A DNA stretch of 5,697 bases from Geopsychrobacter sp. (GTDB lineage: Bacteria > Desulfobacterota > Desulfuromonadia > Desulfuromonadales > Geopsychrobacteraceae). Positions 1-5,697 of the stretch are shown here, piece after piece. Where the stretch lies: assembly GCA_030620915.1 (NCBI GenBank), contig JAUXIR010000126.1:1-5697 (forward strand), read 5' to 3'. The notes below the pieces were generated by a model, which was not told the DNA's origin, did not search any database, and was given only the letters and a program-made list of their open reading frames with translations. Each line of letters starts with the position of its first letter. Within the stretch, counting starts at the first letter, position 1. Both the position numbers and the translations under genes were made by a program.

Positions 1-522
1 ATCCGCGGCAACGTCCAGACCCGGATCAGCAAACTCGTTGATGACAAGCTGGATGCCGTGGTATTGGCTGCCGCCGGCATGCACCGGCTCGGCTTCGATG
101 ATCAGATTGGCGCCTACCTTGACCCCAAAATCTGCCTGCCGGCCATCGGTCAGGGCGCACTGGGGCTGGAAAGCCGCTTGGCCGATGACAAGACCAATGC
201 CCTGATCGACTTCTTTAACCATCCAGAAACTGCCGCCGCAGTCATCGCCGAACGTGCGGTACTGGCGACACTGGAAGGTGGCTGCCAGGTTCCAATCGCG
301 GCCTTCGGCACCGTCAATGGTGACCAACTCGAGTTGACCGCCCTGGTTTCGAGTGTCGACGGCAAACAGATGATTAAAAAGAGTCTGACCTGTGCGGTCG
401 CAGATGCTGAAGCATCAGGTGTCGCCCTGGCCAAACAGCTTCTGGCAGCGGGTGCAGGTCCGATCCTCAATGAAGTCTATGGCAGCGAAACCTTCAACAA
501 CGATGAGGACGACAAGGGTTGA
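1..522 (+). CDS. hemC: Hydroxymethylbilane synthase (porphobilinogen deaminase), 3' part
   Basis: This cytoplasmic enzyme condenses four porphobilinogens into hydroxymethylbilane, using a covalently bound dipyrromethane cofactor. The reading frame is open from the first base of the window and gives 173 codons, so roughly the first 145 residues of a normal ~310-residue protein lie upstream. Visible signatures are RGNVQTR (codons 2-8), with arginines that bind cofactor and substrate in this family, LPAIGQGALGLE (codons 46-57), and LEGGCQVPIAAF, whose cysteine (codon 95, bases 283-285) is the attachment point of the cofactor. The C-terminal domain is complete and ends in a short acidic tail (NNDEDDKG). 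The TGA stop overlaps the TTG start of the next gene by four bases, which indicates one transcript and probable translational coupling. No defect is visible in the part present. An internal GTG at 58 lies inside conserved sequence and is not the start. Confidence 0.97.
   Translation: MRGNVQTRISKLVDDKLDAVVLAAAGMHRLGFDDQIGAYLDPKICLPAIGQGALGLESRLADDKTNALIDFFNHPETAAAVIAERAVLATLEGGCQVPIAAFGTVNGDQLELTALVSSVDGKQMIKKSLTCAVADAEASGVALAKQLLAAGAGPILNEVYGSETFNNDEDDKG
505..509 (+). promoter_or_regulatory. Ribosome binding site for cobA-hemD, supporting a TTG start
   Basis: GAGGA lies inside the last codons of hemC, 9 nt before the TTG at 519. It supports TTG 519 as the start: the conserved N-terminal SAM-binding segment of the product begins within ten residues of this codon and no ATG or GTG is available between them. 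Confidence 0.6.
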
Positions 523-2045
523 AGCCCGGAAAAGTCTCCCTGATTGGAGCGGGACCGGGTGATCCAGGCCTCTTAACCATCAAGGGGCGTGACTGTCTTG
601 AGTCAGCGGATGTTGTCATCTACGACTACCTGGCCAACCCGGTTTTGCTCGGCTACGCTCGTCCCGACGCAGAGCTGATCTACGTCGGCAAGAGTCGCGG
701 CCACCACAGTGTTCCACAAGACCAAATCAACCAGATGCTGGTTGATAAGGCCGCTGCGGGCTTGAATGTTGCGCGCCTCAAGGGGGGAGATCCTTACGTC
801 TTTGGCCGTGGCGGTGAAGAAGCCAGCCTGCTGCACCGGCACAATATCCCCTTTGAGGTTGTGCCCGGTGTCACCGCCGGGTTTGCCGCCGCCGCCTATG
901 CCGGAATACCACTGACCCACCGTGACATCACGACCAGCCTTGCCCTGCTTACCGGCCACGAACGCCCCGAGCGTAAACTGTCAAATCTGGACTGGGAGAA
1001 GCTGGCGACCGGTCTTGGTACCCTGATTTTCTACATGGGGATGACCAACCTGAAGATGATCGGTGAAAAACTGATTGAGCACGGCCGACCGGCCGACACC
1101 CCGGTCGCGGTGGTCCAGTGGGCAACCCTGCCACGCCAACGAACCCTGACCGGACGTCTCGATGAGATTGCCGATCAGGTTGCGGCGGCAAAGATCGCAC
1201 CTCCGGCGGTGATCATTATCGGTGAGGTGGTCCGCTACCGCGAAGAGTTACGCTGGTACGACAACCTGCCGCGGTTTGGACGTCGCTTCCTGATCACCCG
1301 CCCGCGTGCCCAGGCCGCCAGTTTCGTCGCCCTGCTGCAAGCCCAGGGTGCCGAAACGATCTGCATTCCGACCATCGAGATCGCCCCACCCGATGACTGG
1401 AAGCCCTGCGACCAGGCACTGAGCCAGCTCAATAACTATGCGGGGCTGATTTTAACCTCGGCCAACGGCGTCGATGCCTTCTTCGACCGGTTGAGCAGCC
1501 AGAATCTCGATCTGCGGGCGCTGGCCGGGGTAGAGATCATCGCCGTTGGGCCCAAGACCGCCAAGGCGATCGAAAAACATGGTCTCAAACCTGACTTTGT
1601 TCCGCAAAGCTATCGGGCCGAAGGGGTGGTTGACGAATTGCTGGCCCGAGGGGTCAACGGCAAGCGTTATCTCTACCCACGAACCGAGATTGCCCGTCGC
1701 CTGATTCCTGACAGTCTGACAAAGGGTGGCGCCCGAGTCGATGCGCCGATCGTCTACCGCACCATCGCTCCTGAAGGCAAGCAGGAGATGATCCGCCACC
1801 TGCTGGAGTCCGGTGAACTCGATGCCATCTGCTTCAGCTCCTCTTCGACCTTCGACAACCTTCACACCCTGTTCGGCGAAGAGCTGCACCAACTCAAAAA
1901 AAAGACCGCCTTCTTCTCCATCGGCCCATTGACCTCGGAAACCATCCGCAAGCATGACTTCGAGGTTGCCCTCGAACCAGAGAATTCGACCCTTGACGAC
2001 CTGGTCATGGCAATGGTTGAGTATTATTGTGACCGTGAGGAGTGA
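519..2045 (+). CDS. cobA-hemD: Fused uroporphyrinogen-III C-methyltransferase / uroporphyrinogen-III synthase
   Basis: A bifunctional 508-residue cytoplasmic enzyme. The N-terminal half (about 1-245) is a SAM-dependent methyltransferase (CobA/SUMT, like the C-terminal part of CysG) that converts uroporphyrinogen III to precorrin-2 for siroheme and cobalamin. Its signatures are GAGPGDPGLLT (10-20), RLKGGDPYVFGRGGEE (86-101), VPGVTAG (115-121), PLTHRD (131-136) and FYMGM (171-175). The C-terminal half (about 253-508) is uroporphyrinogen-III synthase (HemD), which cyclises hydroxymethylbilane with inversion of ring D; recognisable elements are LITRPRAQA (258-266), LTSANGVDAF (312-321), AVGPKTA (342-348) and SIGPLTS (467-473). 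The dehydrogenase/ferrochelatase part of CysG is absent, so precorrin-2 oxidation must be encoded elsewhere. The TTG start overlaps the hemC stop (TTGA). The last codons (REE and stop) lie in an intergenic-type repeat. This fusion is common in Desulfuromonadales and some Firmicutes. Confidence 0.97.
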   Translation: MKPGKVSLIGAGPGDPGLLTIKGRDCLESADVVIYDYLANPVLLGYARPDAELIYVGKSRGHHSVPQDQINQMLVDKAAAGLNVARLKGGDPYVFGRGGEEASLLHRHNIPFEVVPGVTAGFAAAAYAGIPLTHRDITTSLALLTGHERPERKLSNLDWEKLATGLGTLIFYMGMTNLKMIGEKLIEHGRPADTPVAVVQWATLPRQRTLTGRLDEIADQVAAAKIAPPAVIIIGEVVRYREELRWYDNLPRFGRRFLITRPRAQAASFVALLQAQGAETICIPTIEIAPPDDWKPCDQALSQLNNYAGLILTSANGVDAFFDRLSSQNLDLRALAGVEIIAVGPKTAKAIEKHGLKPDFVPQSYRAEGVVDELLARGVNGKRYLYPRTEIARRLIPDSLTKGGARVDAPIVYRTIAPEGKQEMIRHLLESGELDAICFSSSSTFDNLHTLFGEELHQLKKKTAFFSIGPLTSETIRKHDFEVALEPENSTLDDLVMAMVEYYCDREE

Positions 2046-2116
2046 GGGTAAGGTGGAAAGTCAAAAGCTCGCTGGTCTTTATTTTACTCCTCACCCTTAA
2101 CTCCTCACCCCTCACT
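2035..2116 (-). repeat. Palindromic GTGAGG-rich repeat, copy 1 (minus orientation)
   Basis: An imperfect palindrome. Bases 2035-2047 (GTGAGGAGTGAGG) pair with 2103-2115 at 12 of 13 positions. The right arm holds an exact 11-nt direct repeat, ACTCCTCACCC, at 2086-2096 and 2100-2110. Read on the minus strand it shares GTGAGGAGTAAAAT (2081-2094) and CTTTCCACCT (2051-2060), in the same order, with the copy at 3125-3205. It begins inside the last codons of cobA-hemD and ends 7 nt before the hemB Shine-Dalgarno. There is no U-tract, so it does not look like a classical terminator. I read it as one member of a dispersed, structure-forming intergenic repeat family. The minus orientation is relative to copy 2, which I call plus. 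Confidence 0.8.
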
Positions 2117-2122
2117 GAACCA

Positions 2123-2128
2123 AAGGAG
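2123..2128 (+). promoter_or_regulatory. Strong hemB Shine-Dalgarno, with possible anti-SD upstream
   Basis: AAGGAG sits 7 nt before the ATG at 2136 and fixes the hemB start. The segment AGGAGTT (2124-2130) is perfectly complementary to AACTCCT (2099-2105) in the repeat just upstream, so a 7-bp hairpin with an 18-nt loop could mask it. The binding site is clear; the masking is inferred. Confidence 0.85.
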
Positions 2129-2135
2129 TTCCTAT

Positions 2136-3110
2136 ATGTATTACCCCGCCTATCGTGCCCGCCGCCTGCGTCGTAATGCCACCATGCGTAACATGGTGCG
2201 CGAAACTCATCTGCGTGTTGAAGACATGATCTACCCGATGTTCTCGGCTTTCGGTGAAAATATTAAAAATGAGATTTCATCGATGCCTGGCATCTTTCAG
2301 CAATCGATCGACAATATCGTCATCGAAGCGAAAGAGGTCCATGCGCTGGGCATCCCTGCGGTCCTGCTGTTCGGCATCCCCGAAACCAAGGATGCGATCG
2401 GCTCCGATGCCTACTGTGAAACCGGCATCATCCAGAACACGGTGCGCGCCATCAAAGCCGCGGTACCCGAACTGACGGTGATCACCGATGTCTGCATGTG
2501 TGAGTACACCGACCACGGTCATTGCGGTGTGATAAAAGACGGCGACGTCGACAACGACGAAACCCTCAAACTGCTGACCGCCGAAGCCTTAAGCCATGCC
2601 CAGGCCGGAGCCGATATTATCGCGCCGTCTGACATGATGGATGGCCGGGTCGAAGCGATCCGTGAGATTCTCGACGAGAATGGTTTCGAGAATATCCCGA
2701 TCATGAGTTACGCAGTCAAATACGCCAGTGCCTACTACGGACCCTTTCGCGAAGCGGCCGAGTCGACTCCGCAATTCGGCGACCGCCGTTCCTACCAGAT
2801 GGACCCGGCCAACCGTCGCGAGGCCATGCGCGAAGCCCAACTCGACGTACAGGAATGCGCCGATTTCCTGATGGTCAAACCGGCGCTGGCCTACCTCGAT
2901 ATCATCCGCGACCTGCGCGATAACTTCGATCTGCCACTGGTCTGTTACAATGTTTCGGGCGAATACAGCATGATCAAGGCCGCCGCCGCCAAAGGCTGGA
3001 TCGACGAGGACCGTGTAATCATGGAGACCCTGCTCAGCATGAAGCGCGCGGGAGCCGACCTGATCATCACCTACCACGCCAAGGAGGCCGCCCGTTTGCT
3101 CAGCACCTGA
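2136..3110 (+). CDS. hemB: Porphobilinogen synthase (delta-aminolevulinate dehydratase), zinc type
   Basis: HemB condenses two molecules of 5-aminolevulinate to porphobilinogen, the substrate of HemC encoded just upstream. The 324-residue length is normal for the family, which works in the cytoplasm as a homo-octamer. The zinc site is complete: [14 protein letters not shown] (118-131) carries C120, C122 and C130, so this is the Zn-dependent form rather than the Mg/aspartate form. The two active-site lysines are K195 ([18 protein letters not shown], 190-207) and K248 ([10 protein letters not shown], 246-255), the latter forming the Schiff base. E233 in [12 protein letters not shown] is a plausible allosteric Mg2+ ligand by comparison with enterobacterial enzymes. 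The gene has its own strong Shine-Dalgarno after a 90-nt gap from cobA-hemD, is bracketed by inverted copies of a repeat, and its stop codon lies in a perfect hairpin. Confidence 0.99.
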   Translation: MYYPAYRARRLRRNATMRNMVRETHLRVEDMIYPMFSAFGENIKNEISSMPGIFQQSIDNIVIEAKEVHALGIPAVLLFGIPETKDAIGSDAYCETGIIQNTVRAIKAAVPELTVITDVCMCEYTDHGHCGVIKDGDVDNDETLKLLTAEALSHAQAGADIIAPSDMMDGRVEAIREILDENGFENIPIMSYAVKYASAYYGPFREAAESTPQFGDRRSYQMDPANRREAMREAQLDVQECADFLMVKPALAYLDIIRDLRDNFDLPLVCYNVSGEYSMIKAAAAKGWIDEDRVIMETLLSMKRAGADLIITYHAKEAARLLST

Positions 3111-3116
3111 GCAAAC
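3094..3116 (+). other. Perfect stem-loop spanning the hemB stop codon
   Basis: GTTTGCTCAG (3094-3103) is the exact reverse complement of CTGAGCAAAC (3107-3116), giving a 10-bp stem with a 3-nt loop (CAC). The TGA stop (3108-3110) is in the 3' arm. What follows is purine-rich, not a run of T, so it is not a standard intrinsic terminator. It could stabilise the 3' end of the hemB mRNA or contribute to termination together with the adjacent repeat; function is inferred only. Confidence 0.6.
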
Positions 3117-3124
3117 AGGAAAGG

Positions 3125-3205
3125 AGTGAGGCGAGAGGTGTGAGGAGTAAAATCACAACCGAAAGACGAGCCTTTCCACCTCACTCCTTACACCTCACAC
3201 CTCAC
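3125..3205 (+). repeat. Palindromic GTGAGG-rich repeat, copy 2 (plus orientation)
   Basis: Bases 3126-3148 pair with 3183-3205 at 20 of 23 positions, with a 34-nt loop. The right arm contains a short period-7 repeat (ACACCTC twice, 3190-3203). GTGAGGAGTAAAAT (3140-3153) and CTTTCCACCT (3172-3181) are identical to segments of the copy at 2035-2116 read on the other strand, and the loop of each has a similar GCGAGC/GACGAGC piece. The two are therefore diverged copies of one element, in inverted orientation around hemB. No open frame and no transposase are present, so if such elements move they need help in trans. Confidence 0.82.
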
Positions 3206-3217
3206 GAGGTCCCCAGA

Positions 3218-3226
3218 TGGTATAAT
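3218..3226 (+). promoter_or_regulatory. Extended -10 promoter for the DUF2270/M16 unit
   Basis: TGGTATAAT matches the sigma-70 extended -10 consensus (TGnTATAAT) exactly. The position 17 bp upstream (CACCTC, 3198-3203, inside the repeat) does not resemble TTGACA, which is tolerated in extended -10 promoters. Initiation would be expected near 3232-3234, giving a leader of about 29 nt before the ATG at 3262. Confidence 0.65.
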
Positions 3227-3228
3227 GA

Positions 3229-3254
3229 CTCCAGCCGGTTACTTCCGGCTGGAG
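3229..3254 (+). promoter_or_regulatory. Perfect hairpin containing the Shine-Dalgarno of the DUF2270 gene
   Basis: CTCCAGCCGG (3229-3238) and CCGGCTGGAG (3245-3254) are perfect reverse complements around the loop TTACTT. The last four bases of the 3' arm, GGAG (3251-3254), are the best Shine-Dalgarno for the ATG at 3262 (7-nt spacing) and would pair with CTCC (3229-3232). A transcript starting at about 3233 would lack that CTCC and leave GGAG free. The hairpin is seen directly; its regulatory role is inferred. No U-tract follows. Confidence 0.65.
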
Positions 3255-3261
3255 ACATGCC

Positions 3262-3930
3262 ATGACCGGAGAAAAACTGACCCGCAGCGAATCTATCGCT
3301 ATCCTCGTTCATTACTACCGCGCCGAGGTTCAGCGTAGCCTGGCCTGGCGCGAGCGCCTTGATCGCACGACCAACTGGGCGGTCGCCGGCACTGCGGCCT
3401 TTCTCGGCTTCGGCTTCAGCCATCCTGAAATTCCCCACCTCTTCTTTCTGTTCGGCCTGGCCATCCTCTATCTGCTGCTGTTTGTCGAAGCGCGCCGCTT
3501 TCGTTTTTATGATGCCTACGAATATCGGGTCCGCCTGATGAACCAGAACATGATCTACTCGGTCCTCAGCCAGGGCACGCTTCCGCTTGATCCCCTCGGC
3601 GAAGAGGGGATTTTCTGGCGCGCAGAACTCGCCTCCGACCTGCGCTTCCCGCAATACAAAATGTCCCTGATCGATGCAATCAACAAACGTCTGCGCGCCA
3701 ACTATATCTACCTGTTTCTGGTTATGCTTGCCGGCTGGATTCTGAAGCTGGCCAGCCATCCACAGAGCGCTGAAAACTGGGATGAGTTCGTCACTCATGC
3801 CCGCATAGGCCCACTTCCGGGGGAGTTGACCCTGTTCTTTCTGCTGGCTTTTCTGCTGCACCTGTTTTACCTTGCCAGACGTAGTCGCCAGCCAAGCGGC
3901 GGACGTGAAATCATCCACCCCCACCATTAG
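3262..3930 (+). CDS. DUF2270-type integral membrane protein, function unknown
   Basis: A 222-residue inner-membrane protein with about four predicted transmembrane segments (near 37-53, 58-76, 147-164 and 186-204) and a basic, histidine-ending cytoplasmic tail (RRSRQPSGGREIIHPHH). The N-terminal pattern HYYRAEVQRSLAWRERLDRTTNWAV, in pieces around 17-41, followed by FVEARRFRFYDAYEYRVRL (74-92), recalls the DUF2270 family of predicted membrane proteins; this is recognition by eye, not a search. The roughly 55-residue charged segment between helices 2 and 3 is probably cytoplasmic. No catalytic motif is visible and I assign no function. The start at ATG 3262 has GGAG 7 nt upstream inside a hairpin. 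The M16 peptidase gene follows after 7 nt, so the two are probably co-transcribed from the promoter at 3218. Confidence 0.8.
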   Translation: MTGEKLTRSESIAILVHYYRAEVQRSLAWRERLDRTTNWAVAGTAAFLGFGFSHPEIPHLFFLFGLAILYLLLFVEARRFRFYDAYEYRVRLMNQNMIYSVLSQGTLPLDPLGEEGIFWRAELASDLRFPQYKMSLIDAINKRLRANYIYLFLVMLAGWILKLASHPQSAENWDEFVTHARIGPLPGELTLFFLLAFLLHLFYLARRSRQPSGGREIIHPHH

Positions 3931-3937
3931 TGAGACG

Positions 3938-5215
3938 ATGCCCGAATACCACGTAGACACCCTTGCCAACGGCCTGCGTCTGGTCACTATCGAGATGCCC
4001 CACCTGCATAATGCCGAGTTGATCTGCTACTTCGGTACCGGCGGCCGCCATGAATCAGCAGAGTTCGCCGGGATTTCACATTTTCTGGAACACATGCTGT
4101 TTCGCGGTGCCGGCCATTACCCCAACAGCAGCGCAATTGAGCGTGCCTTCGAAGCCATTGGTGGCGCAGTCAATGCTTCAACCGATACCGAAAGCACCTG
4201 TTACCATAGTCGTATCCACCCGACCCAGGCTGCAAAAGGGATCGAAATTTTTGCCGAGATGCTGCGCAACCCGTTGTTTAATGACCTGGAGATTGAGCGA
4301 CGCATCATCATCGAGGAAGCCCGTGAAGACTTCAATGAACAGGGGGCGCAAACCAACCCCGACAACCTGATGGCGACTCTGCTCTGGCCGGAGCAACCAC
4401 TGGGCATGCCGCTGATCGGCAGTGATCGATCCCTTGAGGCGATCGACCTTACGGCGCTGCGTAATTTCCATCGGCAAAACTATATGCCGCAGAACACGGT
4501 CATCGCCTGCAGCGGTGCAATCAAGAGAAGCAGTGTGCTCTCCGCGGTTGAGACATTCTTCGGCGACTGGCAAGGGGACGAACCCTTGCGGGCAAAGGAG
4601 GCCCTCCCCCACCATCCCGGGCCACATCAACAGTGGACCCTCGATTCCGATTCACAAATCAATCTGCAGATCGCCTTTCCGATGGCCGGCCGCAGCGATC
4701 CCCACCCTCTCCGTTTCAGCCTCTTGCGTCGCCTGCTCAGCTGGGGCGGAAGTGCCCTGCTACCACAGAGACTACGCGAAGAGTGCGGGCTGACCTATGC
4801 TGTCGAAGCAAACTGCTCAATGCTGTCAGACACCGGCTACTTCAGCATCGACCTCGCCATTGCACCCAAGAATCTGATCCCCGCGCTCAAAGAGACCCTC
4901 GACGTGCTGCACCGCCTGCGCGAAAAGCCACCCGAAACAGCAGCCCTCGAAGCCGCGCGCACCAGCTATTTGTATGACATTGAATTTTCCCTCGATCAGC
5001 CTGAAGCCATGACCGTGCGTTACGGCTGGGGTCTGCAGGCCGATTGTCTGCGCACCCTCGAACAGGACCGCGAAGAAGTTCAACACATAGAGCCTGTACA
5101 GATTCAGAAGCTATGTCGCGAGCTGTTCACAAAAGAACAACTCCATCTGGTTATCGTCGGCCCCTGGGACATAAACCAACGTCCGGCAGTGGATAAGATG
5201 CTGCAAGGCTTCTGA
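3938..5215 (+). CDS. M16B-family zinc metallopeptidase
   Basis: A 425-residue protein of the mitochondrial-processing-peptidase-like M16B family, which degrades or processes peptides with a zinc-dependent clamp of two similar domains. The inverted zinc motif HFLEH (48-52) is intact: H48 and H52 bind zinc and E51 is the catalytic base. The third ligand is most likely E127 in IIIEEARED. The N-terminal domain opens with the typical LANGLRLVTIEMP (9-21). The C-terminal domain keeps LREECGLTYAV (279-289), whose R280 and Y287 correspond to the substrate-binding Arg/Tyr pair of the family. Both domains are present, so it may act alone or as a homodimer. There is no signal peptide, implying a cytoplasmic location. 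ATG 3938 is preferred because it falls just before the conserved start of the domain and after the upstream stop; its Shine-Dalgarno (GTGAG, 3930-3934) is weak, so translational coupling is likely. GTG 3905 and TTG 3872 are in-frame alternatives. Substrate unknown. Confidence 0.93.
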   Translation: MPEYHVDTLANGLRLVTIEMPHLHNAELICYFGTGGRHESAEFAGISHFLEHMLFRGAGHYPNSSAIERAFEAIGGAVNASTDTESTCYHSRIHPTQAAKGIEIFAEMLRNPLFNDLEIERRIIIEEAREDFNEQGAQTNPDNLMATLLWPEQPLGMPLIGSDRSLEAIDLTALRNFHRQNYMPQNTVIACSGAIKRSSVLSAVETFFGDWQGDEPLRAKEALPHHPGPHQQWTLDSDSQINLQIAFPMAGRSDPHPLRFSLLRRLLSWGGSALLPQRLREECGLTYAVEANCSMLSDTGYFSIDLAIAPKNLIPALKETLDVLHRLREKPPETAALEAARTSYLYDIEFSLDQPEAMTVRYGWGLQADCLRTLEQDREEVQHIEPVQIQKLCRELFTKEQLHLVIVGPWDINQRPAVDKMLQGF

Positions 5216-5697
5216 GCCGTTGCCCCGGCGGCTTCCATATTCTCGCTGGCCTTTACTATCTGTTCGATTATGCAGCCCCCAAACTGTCTCCAAGACAGAA
5301 TACTCGCACCCCTGTGTCAGCCTTCTCCAGCCAATCAACATCCCCAAAAAAATCTAAAATTATTTACCGAACGGGTTACGGCCTGTCTCGATCTTGGGAT
5401 GTGGCATTCACGCCCCTTATCGATCTCTTTCAGCATTCAATAGTCCACCCTGTCGGGCAGAATCCTGGTCATTCGATTCCCTAGCCGGCCTGACAGAATG
5501 GTGCCGGCATGACGGAACCACTTGGGATAACGGCAAATCAGATCGACATCTGAGCCGCAAACAAATCCAAACCATTTTGTTTCCCAGCCGAGGGTTAAAT
5601 TAATTTTTCCGCATGCTTGATTTGGTATTTTTTTACGTTAAGCTCTCTTTCTTAGCATTTTTAAATTTTCCGTGCAGGACAATCACAAGTCAGGATA
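5216..5697. other. Gene-free region downstream of the M16 peptidase gene
   Basis: About 480 bases with no reading frame I can support: the longest frames here (5394-5603 plus, 5111-5347 minus) show no recognisable motif, no good ribosome binding site and low-complexity composition. A weak stem, AGCCG (5215-5219) with CGGCT (5229-5233), follows the peptidase stop but has no U-tract. Small palindromes are CTGTCT/AGACAG (5284-5298) and AAACAAA/TTTGTTT (5559-5582). The stretch from about 5590 to 5675 is markedly AT-rich, as before a promoter, and the window ends in TCAGGATA, where AGGA (5692-5695) could be the Shine-Dalgarno of a gene starting just outside. No tRNA, riboswitch or CRISPR pattern is seen. 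Confidence 0.6.
5484..5517 (+). repeat. Tandem pair of imperfect 15-nt direct repeats
   Basis: GCCGGCCTGACAGAA (5484-5498) and GCCGGCATGACGGAA (5503-5517) agree at 13 of 15 positions and are 19 nt apart start to start. They could be paired regulator sites for a gene beyond the right edge, or a chance or local duplication; nothing else in the window has the motif. Confidence 0.45.

Noticed and set aside
1452..1955. Long minus-strand frame inside cobA-hemD, and similar antisense frames inside hemB and the peptidase gene
   Set aside because: They lie opposite well-conserved coding sequence, have no recognisable motifs, and are expected by-products of GC-biased codon use.
3148..3153. TAAAAT in the repeat as a -10 box
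   Set aside because: No -35-like hexamer lies at the right distance, and the hexamer is part of the sequence shared by both repeat copies, in opposite directions relative to the genes.
3258..3266. Two-codon upstream frame ATG CCA TGA overlapping the DUF2270 start
   Set aside because: It is only 4 nt from the hairpin-borne GGAG and is most simply a chance ATG; 3262 is the only start that opens the long frame.
3872..3937. Longer M16 peptidase beginning at TTG 3872 (22 extra residues)
   Set aside because: It would overlap the membrane protein gene by 59 nt, the extra residues resemble no M16 sequence or signal peptide, and ATG 3938 fits the domain boundary.
5215..5240. Intrinsic terminator after the M16 peptidase gene
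   Set aside because: The stem is only 5 bp with a 9-nt loop and is not followed by a T run; noted within the intergenic entry rather than called.
5466..5490. T-arm-like TTCGATTCC suggesting a tRNA
   Set aside because: The flanking bases cannot form the 5-bp T stem and no acceptor, D or anticodon arm is present at the right distances.
5394..5603. 69-residue frame in the right intergenic region
   Set aside because: No recognisable motif, no convincing ribosome binding site, and unusual composition for a protein of this organism.

Overview
The window is part of a tetrapyrrole (heme, siroheme, cobalamin) biosynthesis cluster from a Gram-negative bacterium, followed by a small two-gene unit and a gene-free right end. 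The order hemC, then a fused uroporphyrinogen-III methyltransferase/synthase, then hemB, together with moderately GC-rich coding sequence, suggests a Desulfuromonadales-type organism (Geobacter, Desulfuromonas or Pelobacter relatives). This placement is inferred from gene order and general knowledge of the family; no marker gene here proves it.

Layout, all genes on the + strand. Positions 1-522: 3' part of hemC (5' end outside the window). 519-2045: cobA-hemD fusion, overlapping hemC by 4 nt with a TTG start. 2035-2116: a palindromic GTGAGG-rich repeat that supplies the fusion gene's stop codon. 2136-3110: hemB, zinc type. 3094-3116: a perfect hairpin across the hemB stop codon. 3125-3205: a second copy of the repeat, in the opposite orientation, so hemB is bracketed by inverted copies. 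3218-3226: an extended -10 promoter, followed by a perfect 10-bp hairpin at 3229-3254. 3262-3930: a four-helix membrane protein of the DUF2270 type. 3938-5215: an M16B zinc peptidase, 7 nt downstream of the membrane protein gene. 5216-5697: no convincing gene.

The first three genes give consecutive reactions: HemB makes porphobilinogen, HemC polymerises it to hydroxymethylbilane, the HemD domain closes it to uroporphyrinogen III, and the CobA domain diverts uroporphyrinogen III to precorrin-2. The DUF2270/M16 pair has its own likely promoter and no obvious biochemical link to the pathway.

The genes are ordinary for their families and I see no large undescribed system. The interesting material is between the genes: the inverted repeat pair around hemB, a possible anti-Shine-Dalgarno pairing upstream of hemB, and a hairpin that would hide the ribosome binding site of the membrane protein gene on read-through transcripts but not on transcripts from its own promoter.
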